Positions 35,776 through 50,482 of a stretch of 64,000 bases of DNA are shown in pieces; the stretch's first letter is position 1; each line of letters opens with the position of its first letter. Origin of the DNA: Rhyacichthys aspro (taxonomy: Eukaryota > Chordata > Actinopteri > Gobiiformes > Rhyacichthyidae); the NCBI GenBank assembly GCA_036850595.1, contig CM072154.1, positions 12,779,330-12,843,329 of the forward strand, given 5' to 3'. The notes under the pieces are model-generated. The model searched no databases, was not told the origin of the DNA, and saw nothing but the letters and a program-made list of their open reading frames with translations. Position numbers and translations under genes: made by a program.

Positions 35776-38700
35776 CTACTGAGATCCAGCTCGGGGCTGG
35801 CCTCACAACTGATAATTGAAAAAAAAAATCACGAAAAAGGTGGAAAAGAAAAAAGCATACTGACTAGAAAAAGAAGGCCTGTCTTGAAGAAAGAAGATCT
35901 GTACGCATGTTAATGTGCGAATACAAGTTTTGGAAAAAGTAAAACTAGGCTGTGGAATTACATTTAATGAATGTATTTATACTGAATGTACATCTGTAGG
36001 TAATCATCAAAAGGAATGCAGTGATTGATCAGGGGATGTTTATTTCTACATGCTTCTCAATTACACTCTTTAAAATAAAATAGAGACTGTACAAGTGTTG
36101 ACACTTGAAAATAGAGATCTTAGTTTGTCTGTGACTTTTAATCTTAGAAATATATTCCCTCAAAGGAATGAAAATAATAGTCCCCAAATTATTTTAAATG
36201 TTCTCTGACACAAGACAGTGAGGATAGCCCCTGTTGCTCAGACAGAGCAGCCCAAATGCAGATATCTCTCTGTAACTCTGCATGGGGCAAGCTGTTGCCG
36301 AACCCACATTATTAGCTCTCTTCACGGTCACTACCAACAGACCAGGGGCTGTTGTGAGGATTTAACATTCAAATGCATTAGGTCTGAAGAAGCTCTTCTT
36401 ATTCCATGTAGACTGTCACTTTGTATATGTGTGTTTGAATTTGAGTTTGATTATATATTTGTTCCATTTCCAGTGCTGTCACTCACTTCCTAGTGCTCAT
36501 GTAAGAACACAAAGGCCTCTATCTGAGACTGCTGCTGCTACAGTGTCACATACTTGCTCCACAGGGAAAAGCAGAATGAGCTAGCAAGCCTCAACAACAA
36601 ATAGAATAATTAATTTTCCATCAAAGGAGATCACACTATTAAGGGTTAAGAGAGGAAACCTCTGGAGGGGACGCACGGTAATGTCGTTGATTACTTTGCA
36701 AATTATTCGTTATAGGCAAGAGCCGTGTGGAGACTTGAAACGTAATTGCATTGATTTCTCACTGATGGCTACAAATAATGGCATTTCTCTTGATCTGAGG
36801 GTAGACCAGGATGAGTTGTTAGACCCAGGGGCACCACACGGGCTCTTCCACTCCTGATGCGCTTTAAAAACATTATGTTGCAACAAAACATTTGGCTGTG
36901 CACACATTTAGATCATCATCTTCCTTCATCAACTCACTGAATACACACACAAACACACACTACATACTCTACATAGACACACACTGGTATGGATCTTTAT
37001 TGCCTCATCTCCCGTCTTTCCCCTCAAGGTTTCAGTTTAGATGAAATGTCAGTTTTAATGGAAATGGGAATGGAAAAACAAAAAGCATGTTTTTTTTTTT
37101 TGCAGTGATAACGGTTTGTAAGGTGTTGTTGTCATGGATGGCACAACGCGGGCATCTACTAGTGGCCTTAACTTCCACCTAAGGCAAAGGACATTGCTTT
37201 TATAGATGTCATTTCTAAGTGAGAAGTGAAGTTACACTAACTTATACAGAAATGTGTAGAAGGGTCGCAGGAATGCTTCACAACACTGGTGGGGTAGTGG
37301 AGTAAATTGCTTTAGTTGCTCCCTATCTTTTATTGTTTAGACAGAAGTGAAAGATCAAGAGCGGAGAGGCTGTCACTAGACCGGTGTGTCAGTCTTTTGA
37401 GCAGATAGGTCTCAAGCTTTCATATCTCAAGCCGTCGGAAACACGATAAGGGGCTGATCTCCTCTCTATAGTGTTATCTCCGCACTGTCTTTGGACGACT
37501 GCCGTATCTTTGTATCTTCAAAATACCTTTCTTTTTGAGGGAACACATTTCCAGCACCGGACTCTATCGCTTCATCTGTTCATCACCGAGAACTAATGGG
37601 ATATAGGAGACAATCGGTCTGTAAGAAAGCTGTGTTTTTTTTGTTTGTTTGAACCCAAAGATAGTGTGCAAATAGGTGTAAACCATACTGTCAATTACAA
37701 CACTTTTCTTCATTTCTCATAGGCTTTTGTGTGTGTGCGTGTATGTGTGTATATATACTTCCCTACTCCTGCGCTCCATTAAGTCCTCAACAAGTCTTTA
37801 GCGTTGTTTGGATTGGTGTCGTGCCCCTTAATCCCCCGACACTCAAAAATCAACCTCCCATTCCTTCTTACCTATTCCTCTTTGCTCTGCAATTCTGTAG
37901 GCATGTCTTTTGCCGTTTTGTAGCCCATTCTAGCCTCGCATACTTACCTCCAAACACGTTTTTTTTTTTTTCTTTTTATTTTGCAAAAATTAATTTGGCT
38001 CAGAAAATCGATGCTTGCTTTTTTTATTTATTTTTTATTAATCTCATGTCCCTTCTTGATATTTCTGCCGCAGGGTATTTACAGTTTCAGGAAAACACAG
38101 AAATTAAGTGGTACGGCCTGAACACAGTGACAATTATTACACTTCATTTAACAAAGATGTTTCACTCATCTTAATTTCAACAGGATTTATGACTGCTTTG
38201 CAAATGAACCGGATACTGAAAAGTCATTAGAGTTCTTTTTTCTCTTGCTTCTCCAAAGTAAACTACTTAAACTCCAGCCTCGCTCTCCACTGACACTATC
38301 TACTGAGGGGGTCAAAAGTTACAGATAGGCAATGAGACCTCCGATGCCTCTGTCTGCTGCACTGTGCCCTCCTTACTATTTTCTGCACTTCATCCACTGG
38401 CTGTTTAGTTGTCTTTCTCTCTCATTGTCGCTTTGAATAATTAGGAATCCCCTAGTTATGCATCCAGTTAGGTCGTCCCAGGGCTTGGTGTTCAGCAGCA
38501 GGACAGACGCAGCCCAAGGTGACTGTATGTAGAACACTCCTCGGGAGATGGGGAACACCTGCTCGGACAGAAAGACACACAAAGGTGCACACCTGTTCAC
38601 ACTGTCTGTTAGCCATCAAAAATGCAAGACATATTAGGCTTTTATAGACAGAATTATCCACAAATGTTGTGTTGTTGTGCCAACAGTTGATTTTTGCTAT

Positions 38701-38971
38701 TGAACCTGGCCAAAACACATCCTCAGTGTATTAGATTTTTAGTGTTACATAAGATAAATTATTAACAAGAATGAAAAAATAAACTACTCTGAGCTGGAGC
38801 TTAGACAGAGAGAAAGAGTCTTAGACAAAGAGACTGGTCAGAAGCTTTTAACCATCTGGTAAATTTTTGTATTTCTGATTTGTATCCATGACGCTGAGGT
38901 TAATATGGGCTATGATAACCCATTTATGCTCTATTGATTTGCTATTGAGCACAATTGTTGCCAGACGGCGC
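35776..38971. other. Non-coding DNA, nothing recognised
   Basis: Begins with A-rich sequence (35819-35880). A 147-codon frame at 37731-38174 is Phe/Leu/Ser-rich, crosses T-runs and resembles nothing I know. Minus-strand GGAG|GTAAGTATG at about 37947-37955 is a strong donor string without a matching acceptor. No transposon recognised. Confidence 0.5.
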
Positions 38972-38984
38972 CCAGCAGGTGGCC
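38972..38984 (+). promoter_or_regulatory. CTCF-like motif
   Basis: CCAGCAGGTGGCC fits the vertebrate CTCF core CCASYAGRKGGCR at 12 of 13 positions. It is embedded in a GC-richer segment (GACGGCGC upstream). A single motif match in 64 kb can occur by chance; occupancy and any insulator or loop-anchor role are unknown. Confidence 0.35.
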
Positions 38985-39100
38985 TTGAGGCATAATCAAT
39001 TTATCAGCAACTTTAATCGACAAGGACCTTTGCAATAAAGACAGACAGTGTGTCCTGAGGTAATCCAATAGAGCCAGGCGCACACACAGCCCTAGTATAA

Positions 39101-39132
<32 letters not shown>
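39101..39132. repeat. GT dinucleotide microsatellite
   Basis: About 16 GT units with one TAT interruption near the left end. Likely length-polymorphic. The short Val/Cys-rich frame running out of it is not a gene. Confidence 0.95.
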
Positions 39133-42100
39133 AGCCAAGCATAAACTGGTTCGTCTTTTTTGTATGTACTTTCATGTCAAATGTTCAAATGTGCACCTGT
39201 TTCAGCTAAAGAAGGCAGGTTGTGTTGGAGCACAGATAATACGGGCGCTCTCTGGTTCTTCCACCTCCACATACCCTCCATATCTGGTTGTGTAGGTGAA
39301 GATGAGTTATAGTGGTCACAGCTATGTGTCTGATAGATGAAGGTGAACTCAGCTCTGGCCTACAACAGGAGACTTTAGAGGACACAGAGGCTGCCATCCA
39401 TCCTCCTAGCCACCTACATACTCCCAAACCCTCAGCACACACAGTCTCAAACAAGAAAAGCGAACTGGCCTTATACTCTGTACAGAACACTGGTACTCAT
39501 TCATTGACGTTTTTCATAACTCAGAACTTGGCACAAACAATTTTATTGTAAAGTTGGAAGCTATTTTTTATTGCAGGAGATAAGCCCACCGATACATTTG
39601 TGAAAAGTTGTGAAATGGATGTGTTTCCTTAACTTTTGTTCCGGGAAACCACTTAAGTTGACAAACAGTGGCAAGCCTTACTGTGAGAGCAAATCTGCAC
39701 CTAAAAGAAGCTTCCTGCCATCACTCGACTGTATTTTAGTGAGTGTGCCTTACCTTACTGATGTGATATTAAATATGAACAGAAAAGAAGTATTCCTTTT
39801 TTCATTATTTCTGAAGATAATTGTATATGAACTGAAGAACATAATATCCAACCTTCGGTCTTAACCATTTAAATATTGCACATCAACCTTGACTCTACAA
39901 ATTGAGCTGGAGTAGTAAGTAACATGTTAAACTGATGTTAGTATTGTATGTAACACCATAAAGTAAGGTACATTAATCGTCAGGACTTTCTTATTTGGAA
40001 ATGGGACATTCTGTGTAGCACCAGGATGTAGCATTAATTATAAGCAATCAAATATCCAGTAATCGTGCAGTTTTGTCCCTCTCCACACAGGATCATACTG
40101 TTGGTTTATGAATTGAAAAATGTTTCTGACTTTGCTGTACACAACATGCTTTTACACCACATTTCTGCAGACATACTATAACCTCAGAGGATTTGTGCTT
40201 ATTCCTCTCTGGTTGCAGGTTGCTCTAATCAACCTAGTGACTGTTAACTCAACATATCCCTGCTTCAGTGTTGGGGCAGTTTGTCTTGTCATGCTTTAAG
40301 ACCTGCCTTCTGCTAGTATTATCTCTTTCCCACTTCAGTGCCACATCTGCTCCTTTATCAGCCGGCAGATAGCAAGGACGCCGAGCGTTGCCTTTAGGAG
40401 AGCCCCCGAGTCTCACTTCCTTATCCTGCATGCCCAGGTGTGCCCCTTTCCCACATCCGCTATCAGCAGGAAATTACACGCACCTTAAGCCCATTACCAC
40501 TTCAAAAGAAACAGACACAGAGAAGACGAGTGGAGTCTTCCCATTAGTGCCCTGCAGCATCAAGTTTGGCCGTATCTGGTTCCAAGAAATAATTAATAAT
40601 GGCAAATTCATTAGGCTGGCAACAAACAGCATATAGGTTGCTGTGGGGTCGGCTGCTGTAGGTGAAGGAGGAGTCTGCTTGTGAATTTTGAAACCTCTTG
40701 GAGCAGTAACTGTAAAAATTTGTAAATCTATAGCAAAAGAAGAGGGTGCATGTGAGAACTCTTCGTGGGATTTATAGCTTTCCTAACAGCAGCTATGGAT
40801 TAGAATAATTTCTTGCAGTATATTTTGCATTTCTGATTTATGTGTAGACTGTGTGCTGCAGGTTACTGTGCATGATACATCATACATACACCATCAGTGC
40901 TCAAAATATTTACAGTTAAAAAATGATTAAATTAAAAGAGGAAATTTGGGATGAATTTTGAGGCACAGAAGGAGAAAGTTATCACTGCTGTCAGCAGAGT
41001 TGATCAGCGTGTCATCATGGCCGCTACGTCCGTTTCGAATCCATCACTGCAGAAGTAATGTTCTGTCACATCACTATGGAAACAGAATCAGGAAGTACAG
41101 ACAGTGCTCTCCCAAATGTGGAGAAAGTGGTGGTGGTAAGCACACACATAAAATTGAAATTTCTTCCAAGTGAAGAAAGAAATAGGAAAAGAGATGGTGA
41201 GATATGCTTGGTTGGACAAGCAATGCAATGCTTGACTGAAATGATTAAATTGTAACTGGCGGCTGGAGTGTGTGTTTGTGGCAGCACATATGCTCCTGTG
41301 TTGGGGTGCATATATTTTCTGATACTTTGTCCCGAGGAGATGAAAGCACCCTTCAATGTTACAAAACATTAAGATCTGGTATTTATCTGGCTCTCATCTT
41401 TACTTTTGTCCCTACAGTCATCTGTAACACTCAGCACATTAATGACTACAATAGCTGGCCTAATGCTGGCATTAGATCCACTCAGACTAAGGTTATGGAC
41501 TTAAAGAAAATCAGCACTCAAAGTCATTTATCTTTTACGTAAAAAATTCAATTATGAGGAAAGGAATGGCACAGAATGTTATTTCTTTAAAATATCTTAA
41601 AGCCTCTGTGCACCTCAATCACTTACATTCAAAATGTATCATTGTATTGATAAATAATTACTAAACATTGGCATTCCATATGTTTTTCTTTGCTTAAGCA
41701 ATGCAATCATGAATACTTACATTCTACATTTTTCCAGTTATATTGCACTCTGTAGCATCTAGGGTTGTGTTCAAATGTTCAAAGCTGGAGTCCTCATTCA
41801 TTAAATGGTCCTGCCTCTCATATCCTCAATTAAGAGAGCCATTAGCATCTTTCAGCTGGTCTGCAGAGCTTATCTGGAGCTTGGGGCACTGTATGGTTTA
41901 TTTCTTTACAGGCTATGTCTGCTGGTGATAATTATCCAACAGGCTTTGCAAGTATTCACATCCATCCAAATCCAAAAGGATTTTGCTTCTATCGGGGCAG
42001 TTTCAATATATGTGTCTATCTGTAGGACTTGCATTAAAATACTGCACCAGAATGTACATCTATATTTTTCTAACTGTGATCTTGAAAATATAATAAGTAG

Positions 42101-43556
42101 TTCCCTTAAAGACTCTCATATCATATGAAGCACATCTAATGTTTTGTTTCCTTTTCTATCTTAGGTGTCTTAGATTAAAACACTTTCACTACTGCAACAT
42201 TTAGTGCACTGTCTTTGCAGTAAATTATTTTGCTGTGCCTATGTTTGTGTATAATTGTTTTTAGTGATTTGTCTGATTTATATTTTACGTTGACTGAAAC
42301 AGTATCATTAGCTCTATTCTAACAATAGGACTCGGTCATCTTGTATAGTCACAAGAGTCCGTTTTTTGGGCACAAAGCCACCATTGCCATAACAGCAGAC
42401 CTGTGGCGAGGGCTTTAGTGGCAGATCTTTAATAAAAAGTGAACCTCCTGGAGTGTTAGTTATATTCTAGAGTGAGGAGATTGGAGGTTTGGGGCTGTTG
42501 AAGCAAACAGTCGTTTCTCTCCGTGCTCTCAGTGGGAGCTAAGCAGAGTGATGGATTAGGCATAAGGAGTGTCCGCTGGTTTAATGGCAGGTCCACGGCA
42601 GCCTGAGGAGATGGTTTTAATCATATTTGCCTCCTCATTACCCTCCCGTCTGCTGCGTTAGTGCTGTTTTGGGATATCAGTGGCAGCCAAACTGCACCCC
42701 ATACAAGAACAATAAACACAGAATACTAGGTACTAACAGCCTCTTTATAAAACACAACCTTCTCACACAGTTTGGATATATGTGTGAGTGTGAATATATT
42801 TTATACATGTGAACTAAAAATATCAAGGTAAGCTGCACTGAAGGTTTCAGGTGAAAGCATCGTGAGGTCAAAAGCTAAATAAATGCGATAATGTCTAGTT
42901 TTGGATTGGCTGAAGTAAGTTCCACGATATACTGACCTTGATAACAGTATGACAGGGATAGACAGCTGGTCTCCATCTCCAAGGAGACCTGCAGGAAGCC
43001 TGTTTTGTTGCAGCAATGCTGATTATTCATTTAGCATCAGCCGCATCTTCCTTCTCTAAACATTTCGACACTTGACTGTCACATCATCAGAAGCTTGATT
43101 CAAGCAATGATTGATCTGTTCAGACTTTACAAAAGTCTGTTTGCTTTGTTATGAATTTTAACACTGAACACGGAAAACTTTAAATCACTTGGGAACTGAT
43201 TTGCGTTTTACTTCTCAGAGGTTTCAGAACATATTGGTTGTGTTTGCACAATTTAATGGAAAATCTGTTGTTGGAGTTTGGTACATTTCCTGGCAATATG
43301 TTATTTTGCATCTTTAAGTAACTGCTTGATTCTTTCAGGCTCTTTCTTCATTCACACTTTCCCAACTTGCCATAAGCTATGTGAGGGGGCTAATTGGATT
43401 TCCAGCATCCTTGTTAATGACAATGTTGTAATGGCTTTTAGCTATTATTGACTTTCAACACTGCCATGTTAGTTTACACAAAATGCCATTTGCTTAAAAG
43501 CTTTGCCACTGTACTTTGGACAAGCTGGCATGGCTTTAGTGTTCTGAACACAATGA

Positions 43557-43580
43557 GTTCCCACAAGACACTGTGGGGAC
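43557..43580. other. Short hairpin, 9-bp stem
   Basis: GTTCCCACA (43557-43565) can pair with TGTGGGGAC (43572-43580) around a 6-nt loop with one G-T wobble. It is too short for a microRNA precursor and has no flanking complementarity that I can see. Possibly incidental. Confidence 0.5.
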
Positions 43581-44560
43581 ACTTTGTTTGGATTTAACAA
43601 TTTACTAATAAATGCATTAAGTCTGCAGGTGTTGCTATTGTTATTTATGAGAAATAGGAAAGAAAGGTTGAACGTAAATAGATCTTAGATTTACATAAAG
43701 GAGTATAGTGGCTTTCATCTTGATTCAAATCTGTGAGAAAACTTATTTTAAATTTATTCATTTTTTCCCTAAAAGATATCCATCTTTAGCATACTGAACT
43801 GACAGAAAATAGCCTACAATGCAATAGTGAGGACTGAAGACAGTCATTTTCTCTCCACACATAGAAATCCTGTTGTACATTGTAATAAGGCTCACATCAA
43901 ATCATTAGGAAATAACTGTTGCCCAGAGAAGACACACAGGCAGTGAAACAGGCCCCTGTTCCTTTGTAAAAGTCTCCATTGGGCATTCACATTCACAACA
44001 CAACACCAGACTTTTCAAACTTAAACAGGGTCTGTGAAAACAAAGCAATAAAAAAAATACACCCTTGTTTTTTTATTTTTTATTATAAAATACATTGTGT
44101 CCTTACCCCTAAACTCTATTCCACCCTATATCGTCTTCCTTTGGTCAAATATGTCTCCAACATGATTGCTATCAGGCATTCAGTCAACTTGACATTACAC
44201 TAATGGCACAACAGAAAACTAAGGAGATGATCATATTGTTTGTGACCTTCTGCGTCTAAACACTGTCTGAACTCCAGTTGGAGGCAGCCGTCAGCAGGGA
44301 AGACCTGCATGTGCTTTAGCAGTCAATAAGCCGAATCTTCCTTCTTTTTCTTGCCTCGGGAGCTGTCCTTGGTGCTGAATTAGACATTCAGGTAGCAGAC
44401 ACTGAAGCTCTGTCGCTAGCCTCGAGGCTCTTCTCTGGATGTTTGCTTTTTCTCATGTTGTGCTACAGCGCATCCACAAACTCCATAATGTGAGCTGAGA
44501 GAAATGGCTGCACTTTTGAAACTTCACTTTTTGAGTAATCGTGCATTTGGATGATGTAAT

Positions 44561-44592
44561 GTTTTTGTTTTTTTTGTTTGTTTGTTTTTTTG
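44561..44592. repeat. T-rich (TTTG)-like low-complexity tract
   Basis: Runs of T broken by single G residues, including three GTTT units. Simple-sequence DNA with no further structure. Confidence 0.85.
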
Positions 44593-47500
44593 TGCATTAT
44601 AGTGTTTTTTAGTGCCATTCCTATGTGTGTAGATTGAGGTGTAACTACAGAGTGCTAGACTTTATGATTTAAAATAAGTTCAAAATGTTCCAATTGTCTG
44701 CTCTGACTTAATGAATTATTTCGACATGTACAGCTTTGGGAACATGGATTTGTATTTTTGTCCATCTATTAACTTGGCACCTACATTGGTAAATTTGAAT
44801 ACCTAACATTTTTTCCAAGACAAATATACAGTACAATAAGTTTAATTGCTCCAATGGATATAATAAAACTTCTAGGATCTTTTATTTTTGTTCAATATGA
44901 AGTAATTATAAAACATTTGGGCCTTCTGTAGACCCTTTGGTACACAACATCCACTTAAACACTCAAACAAACCCGTATTCTTGGCTGAAGACACCCGTAT
45001 TGGCGGTCTATTGCCAGTAATTGAGAAATTCTCAGATTCTATTTCTTAATATAAATATGGATAGGATACAATGAATGTGTGAAACATGAATGCTGCATGA
45101 TAACGCTTCACAGGATGAAGGAGGGCTATTATGATTCTAAATCAACATGAACTTTATAACTACCTAATGCAAAGTAACTTACTTAACTTAACTTAACTAC
45201 TAACTGTAATCTTTGAATGCAGGAAATGTATTTGTTAGAGCTTACTTATTCAGAGCATTACTACCACAATATTAAATATGTATGTGTGTGTGTGTGTTAT
45301 CGTCCTTTTGGTAAGTGAGCACACAAATTTGAATTAAGTCTTTCATTGTATCTTATGAAAAATGTAGAAAAGTGCACAGTATATAAAGTAAAACCTTTTT
45401 GTCAAGACAACAGGACATCAAAGGATAATTAAATGAATGAGTCAAGTAAAGATAAAGATAGGGTAGAATGAGAAAAGGGAAGAAAGGAGAAAAGTAAAAG
45501 TTGTCGTGGCCAGCTAAAACAGCAGTAGATGAGGAGGAGGAAGAAGAAGGATGTCACCACTTTTCATGCACCGTTTGATCTGTGGGTGGCAGCCATGATG
45601 GAGAGCCATCCTAACTGAAGGTCATTTCCAAAGCCCCGTTATTTTAGAGTAGCACTGTCACAGGGGAAAGGATAAATTAAGCTCAGGTTGTCATGTTTAT
45701 TCACCTCACTTTCTCTCTGGCTTTTGTCAGTCACAAACAGACAAGGCTGGAAGAAGAAAAGACTTGATCCTTCCTGATGTTTGGGCATCCAGTCAAAATG
45801 CTTAATCTGATTTATATTTTGACTTTAAAAGCATTCCTGTTATCTCAGTATTTGAAATGTTTACAGTAGGAGTCTTGCGCAATGGCCAGTGTGGTGTTTT
45901 CTACAAAAAGAACACACACTAGACACTACATAACTATCATTATTCACTATTAAATCATACAGGCCATCTGCTGTAAATCTAATAATACATTTTCTTCTAG
46001 ATATTGTTGGATTTTGTTTTTTTCTTGAGGTAAACACACATCAGCTGGCAGCACGTTTGCTTTGCTCATATCAAAAGGCTCCAGGACAGCATTTTAACTA
46101 TTGCTCCAATGTCCCACAGTCTGGCCTGTACACAGAGCTACACTGAGGTTTAAATAGGCCTGTTATCCCTTGGGCAACACATGATGCTCACAGCCAGATG
46201 ACCTCACTGGCCAAGCTCTAATATCTGATCAAGAACCATCTGCTGAGGCTGCCAGGCCCCACATGGACCTCAACAGCCCGGACACCTCCAAGGAGAGCGC
46301 AGTGGGAAATCCAGCTATTAGTGGCCCATTAGAACCATTATGATGACCATTTATTTTGAATGTCACTAGATTTGTTTCCAATACAGACTGAATTTGAAAT
46401 GTGACTTAAAAATGTAAAAACTTTGTGAGTATAGTCACATGATGCTGTTACAGCCAGTGTGAACAGTTTTGGTCCTGACTCCACTCTTTGCGGTACCATT
46501 CACTATGCCTTGATAACAGTTGGTTAATGGGTAATGTGCCACACAAGAGTGATGCTGCACTTTCTGTTTTCATTTTGTTGCTGTAGTGCAGTAATTAATC
46601 CAGCTGAACCCTTTGTGCTTGCAAAATAAATGCTTTCCATTTTCATTAATAGACAACTCATTAGTACATAATGAGCACGAAGGCAGCACTCCCTGCTCTC
46701 TCCATGCTGTTGATAGCAGATGAGCATGCGCTACACTCTGCTAATTAAAACTCAGCACTGACGTCTGTGTGTGTTTTCTTTTTTAGAGACAGCATGAGCA
46801 TGTGCTTTTAAAGTAATGCTTTCATGAATCATAGCAGAAGTCTTTTACCTGAAGAGAAGACTTTACTGGGTTATATAGTTCAGTGATGTTGTAATGTCCT
46901 CAATTAGTTTTGCCTTGAATGCCTGAATGAAAGCCAAGTCATTGAATGAATGAGTATGTTTGCACCCCTTGTAAAATGTTGTTAGACTTGATATTAGAAA
47001 TGATGTCTAGTCTGAACTTATGTGAACTCATAAAGCACGTCTTAATGTTGGCCCTGAAAAGAGCTTCTGTTTTATCAGTTTTATAATTTCTTAAAACCCA
47101 TTAAGTTTGTTAACTTGAACATATATCAAATCTTCTATGAAAACACTCTAGTTCAAGTCACACATTACTTTTATTAAGACTAAAGTACACCTTTTAGCAC
47201 AATTCTGAAAAAATCTCATCTTCAGGCGAAACTGACTGGTATTACACTGCATCATATAAGGGCTTTTTTTGAAGTAGTTCATAACTATAAATGATGAGCT
47301 GTCAGTGTCCACCAATGAGTGTGATTAAGTGACAAACAGTTGGAGTGTAGGAATTCATCCTAATTACATTAGAGGGATGATATATCAGTAGTGATTAATC
47401 GTCTGAGAACAGCTGCATTTGGCACTCTTTAATGCACACTTATTCCAAACCTAGTAAAACATACAAACTCATATCCTTTGATGCTTGATATATGCTCATT

Positions 47501-49818
47501 TGTGGCTCTTCTCAGTAATGATATGCTTTTCATTTATCTTGATGAAGTGATGATTAGCTGTAAGGATTCTCCTCACTTCATGATGGGGATATAAATCGAA
47601 TACAATTTCTAGCGGTAATTAAACCCATTCCCAGAAGAACTGCTGCAAGGCACCAACTTTAAAAGGGCAGTCAAAGACAGGTTTCCAATAGCAGTCTAAT
47701 TCAATCAGGTCATAATGTATATTGTATCTAAAAGTTCAAAAGGGGGTTTCCTTAACAAATACAATATGCTCTCATTAGAGCAGATCAGATGCCAAGCAGA
47801 TCCAGTTTGTGTCTTAATATACAAAATATACATAACCAAGTTCACAAGATCCTTTTATAAATTAAATGTTTTCCATTGATTCCAACTGTTCAATCAAATA
47901 TAACATACAGATTGGTCTCATTCACATTAACAGTCCAGAGAGCAAGGTCAAAGGTCAAAAAAGCAGTATGGAAAGAGAACAGAAGAATAACTTCTCACTT
48001 CCATCAAGTTGAATCTATTTGTCAGTGTATAAGGTCTCATATATACTAGATTCATTATCGCTCAAAGAGACCAGCTCATTGGTCACAACAAAGATGTTCA
48101 ATCAAGCTGAGATCTGTCTCACATATTGTGCCCTATATACAGATGCTCCCATGTGACAGATGGTACAAAATGTGCCAGACTATGCAAAAAAGTTTTGACA
48201 AACAAGGAGCTGACAATCATGATACTAAATGTTTGCTAACTTTTGCAACGCAGCACATTTTTGGCATCTATTTTGTAATTTGTCATGGGGGGGCATTAGA
48301 GTGAAATGAATCTTCATCTTGATACTCATTTTTCATTTTGCCTGAGCCTCATGTGAGTGTGTGCTCACAGTATTTTACTAGAGACAACACAATACTTGTA
48401 TTTAAAGTTTGTTTAAGGTGACCATTTTCACTTGAATTAAAATGTATTTTCTTTAGAGCCTTTAAGAAAGTACAATAAAATACTTGAGTACCTTAAATTA
48501 TATGTCTTTGTGCAAAGTGTGCCTTTATAATTACGCAAAAGTTCTTAACTCCTTCCTTTATCCACAAAAACAATGTGCCCTTTATTCATTAGTTTTAATT
48601 GTGCTATCAGCAAGTTCTGGTGGCATAGTTATCTACTGTGTTCAACTATTTAAACTTTTTAATCAAAATGCAGCAACTTTGAGGAGCAGTGGGTGGCAGA
48701 GTTAGCAGCAACTGCCCGCTGAGTACAAGCTCCAGTAATGATTACTTCTTTATTAATGATTGTTCTTGGATCTGGAAGTTTGGTGCTGTTGTTTAAGTGA
48801 GTCCAGTTGGTCTATTTTATTTTATGTGTTTAAGGCTTACTCTAAAATCAAAACAATTATGCATTTGTTTTTCTTTTTTGTTTGCTACATATTTTTGTTC
48901 GAGACATATGTTGATCCACTATATCAATACATTTTTAATGGGAAAGTCTACAAAATGTTTTTATTACAAGAATTGACAGTGAGAGTCTTGCACCAGTAGC
49001 TGTGACATGCTCAGTAATGCTTTATCAGTCCCTCTCCTGCCCCACTGTCCTTAATAGTAGCAAAAACTGTAAGCCTTTTGGGGTAAAAAGGAAATGGACC
49101 ATGGATTCCTTTTAGTGATAAGGTTGACTGCGTCGGGCTGAGAGAGTGCTTCTCCAGCTAATTATTTGAATCCTCTGCTCAGATTAGAAAAGACATGCAG
49201 AGCTTATGGACAGTGGCATTGCAGCCAATCAGACCATGTAATAACCAGAGAGCCAATATTTGCTTAAATTCACTGTAACACCTCACAAAACAAAAGTGTG
49301 TAAAGCCTTAATGCTGGGCCCAATCCCACGCCACACTGCCTTGATAAATGCTGACACCCACACACACAATAGAGAGCATCTTTACTCTGGCAATTAGGCA
49401 AAGCTTTGGATTATCACTTCCTCAGCCCAGCACAGAACAAATCCACCAGGATTCAATTATTCCCCTCCTCTGTCTGTGGCCATTTGGGCCTCACAGGCAC
49501 GTGGCCAGCCGAGAAAAGATTTGGACAGCACAAAGTCCAAAGCGAGGAAAAGTTTTTGAGTTTGACAAATCTATTAAATAAAACGGAGACGGCGTGATCT
49601 TTGGCGCACTCTGTTAGTGACTGTTTTTAATGAGGAACCAAAAGGATATTGTTTTTTCTTTTACAAACATTCTTCCATCATTGGTTTGTGGTAATTGTAG
49701 AGTAAAAGGAATCTGCACATGGAAGGTTATGAATGTCTTTTGTGGCCTTGATGTAAAAACCTAAAATGCAAAAAGACAAACTTCTTCTTTCTCAGAGTTA
49801 CTGTTTTTACTTTCTTTC

Positions 49819-49838
49819 TTTTTTTTTTTTTTTTTTTT
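49819..49838. repeat. Poly(T) tract (T20)
   Basis: Twenty consecutive T residues after TTTCTTTC. It could be the reverse-complemented tail of a minus-strand retroposon, but the sequence to its left shows no recognisable element. Confidence 0.9.
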
Positions 49839-50440
49839 AACCTAACTTTAACTTTCGGTGAAATAATAGAGATTCCCATTTTCAACTACAGTATATACTT
49901 TTGTTTTTTCCTTGTGCTTTTTAATTTAGAATTTTTGCTCTGTAATATTATTATTTTAAATTTGTGCCTGGATCTGCCACAGTATATCTAAAAAAAAAAG
50001 GAGGACATTTTCACATTCATTTTTGGGTACAGTCAAAGTGATGCGTGGCTGGGGATGAATCTGTCAAAGCTGATGCTCCCTGCCCAGAAAAACAACATAA
50101 CTGTAGCTCCATCGCCTGTTGATTTCTCACAAAGAATTGACATAACTTTAGAGGCCAGTGCTGCTTTTTATGAGGCTGTAAACATTCTCATAACACACGT
50201 AATATAAAGTCACCTTACACCTTGGTTTGAAATATGTCCATGATCTAATAATGAAATGAGTCTGGTCTCACTCATGCATATTCAGAATGTGGATATTCAG
50301 CGCGGGTCTGAGTCGAGAGACCCCCTCTGGTCGTGTACAACCTCCTCCTGTCTGTTGATCCTCTGGGGTGACTTGTTTTCCTCACAGCGAACCATAACCA
50401 TTGCTGTCATCTCCTCCATTTTTATGTTTCTGTTGTACAG

Positions 50441-50482
50441 CCTGTCAGCTCCTAACACATTGTTCTTGTCTTTTATCTACAG
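50441..50482 (+). other. Possible upstream extension of the microexon by tandem acceptor
   Basis: The sequence before 50440 (TCTCCTCCATTTTTATGTTTCTG then TTGTACAG) is itself a strong acceptor. Its use would add 42 nt to the microexon without shifting the frame. The phase 1 reading of the extension is open and Cys/Leu-rich. The branch point of the downstream acceptor lies inside this segment, so the two acceptors would compete. Confidence 0.25.

Larger units (their letters stand above)
38985..50440. other. Non-coding DNA, 11 kb with few landmarks
   Basis: No exon or transposon boundary was accepted. Minor landmarks: a GT repeat (39101-39132), a strong acceptor string at about 40200-40220 without a donor, a 9-bp hairpin (43557-43580), T/G-rich sequence at 44561-44592, short TTAAC and GT repeats near 45180 and 45281-45298, a purine tract at 45529-45551, and T20 at 49819-49838. 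Segments near 41790-41900, 42370-42650, 46140-46330 and 49150-49290 look like unique, possibly conserved DNA. 47640-48260 might be an old unrecognised repeat. Confidence 0.5.

Noticed and set aside
37731..38174. 147-codon frame on the + strand
   Set aside because: It runs through GT-rich and T-rich low-complexity sequence, giving a Phe/Leu/Ser-rich product without any familiar motif.
47640..48260. Possible retroelement remnant
   Set aside because: No recognisable coding remnant, SINE head or tail. It may equally be unique sequence.
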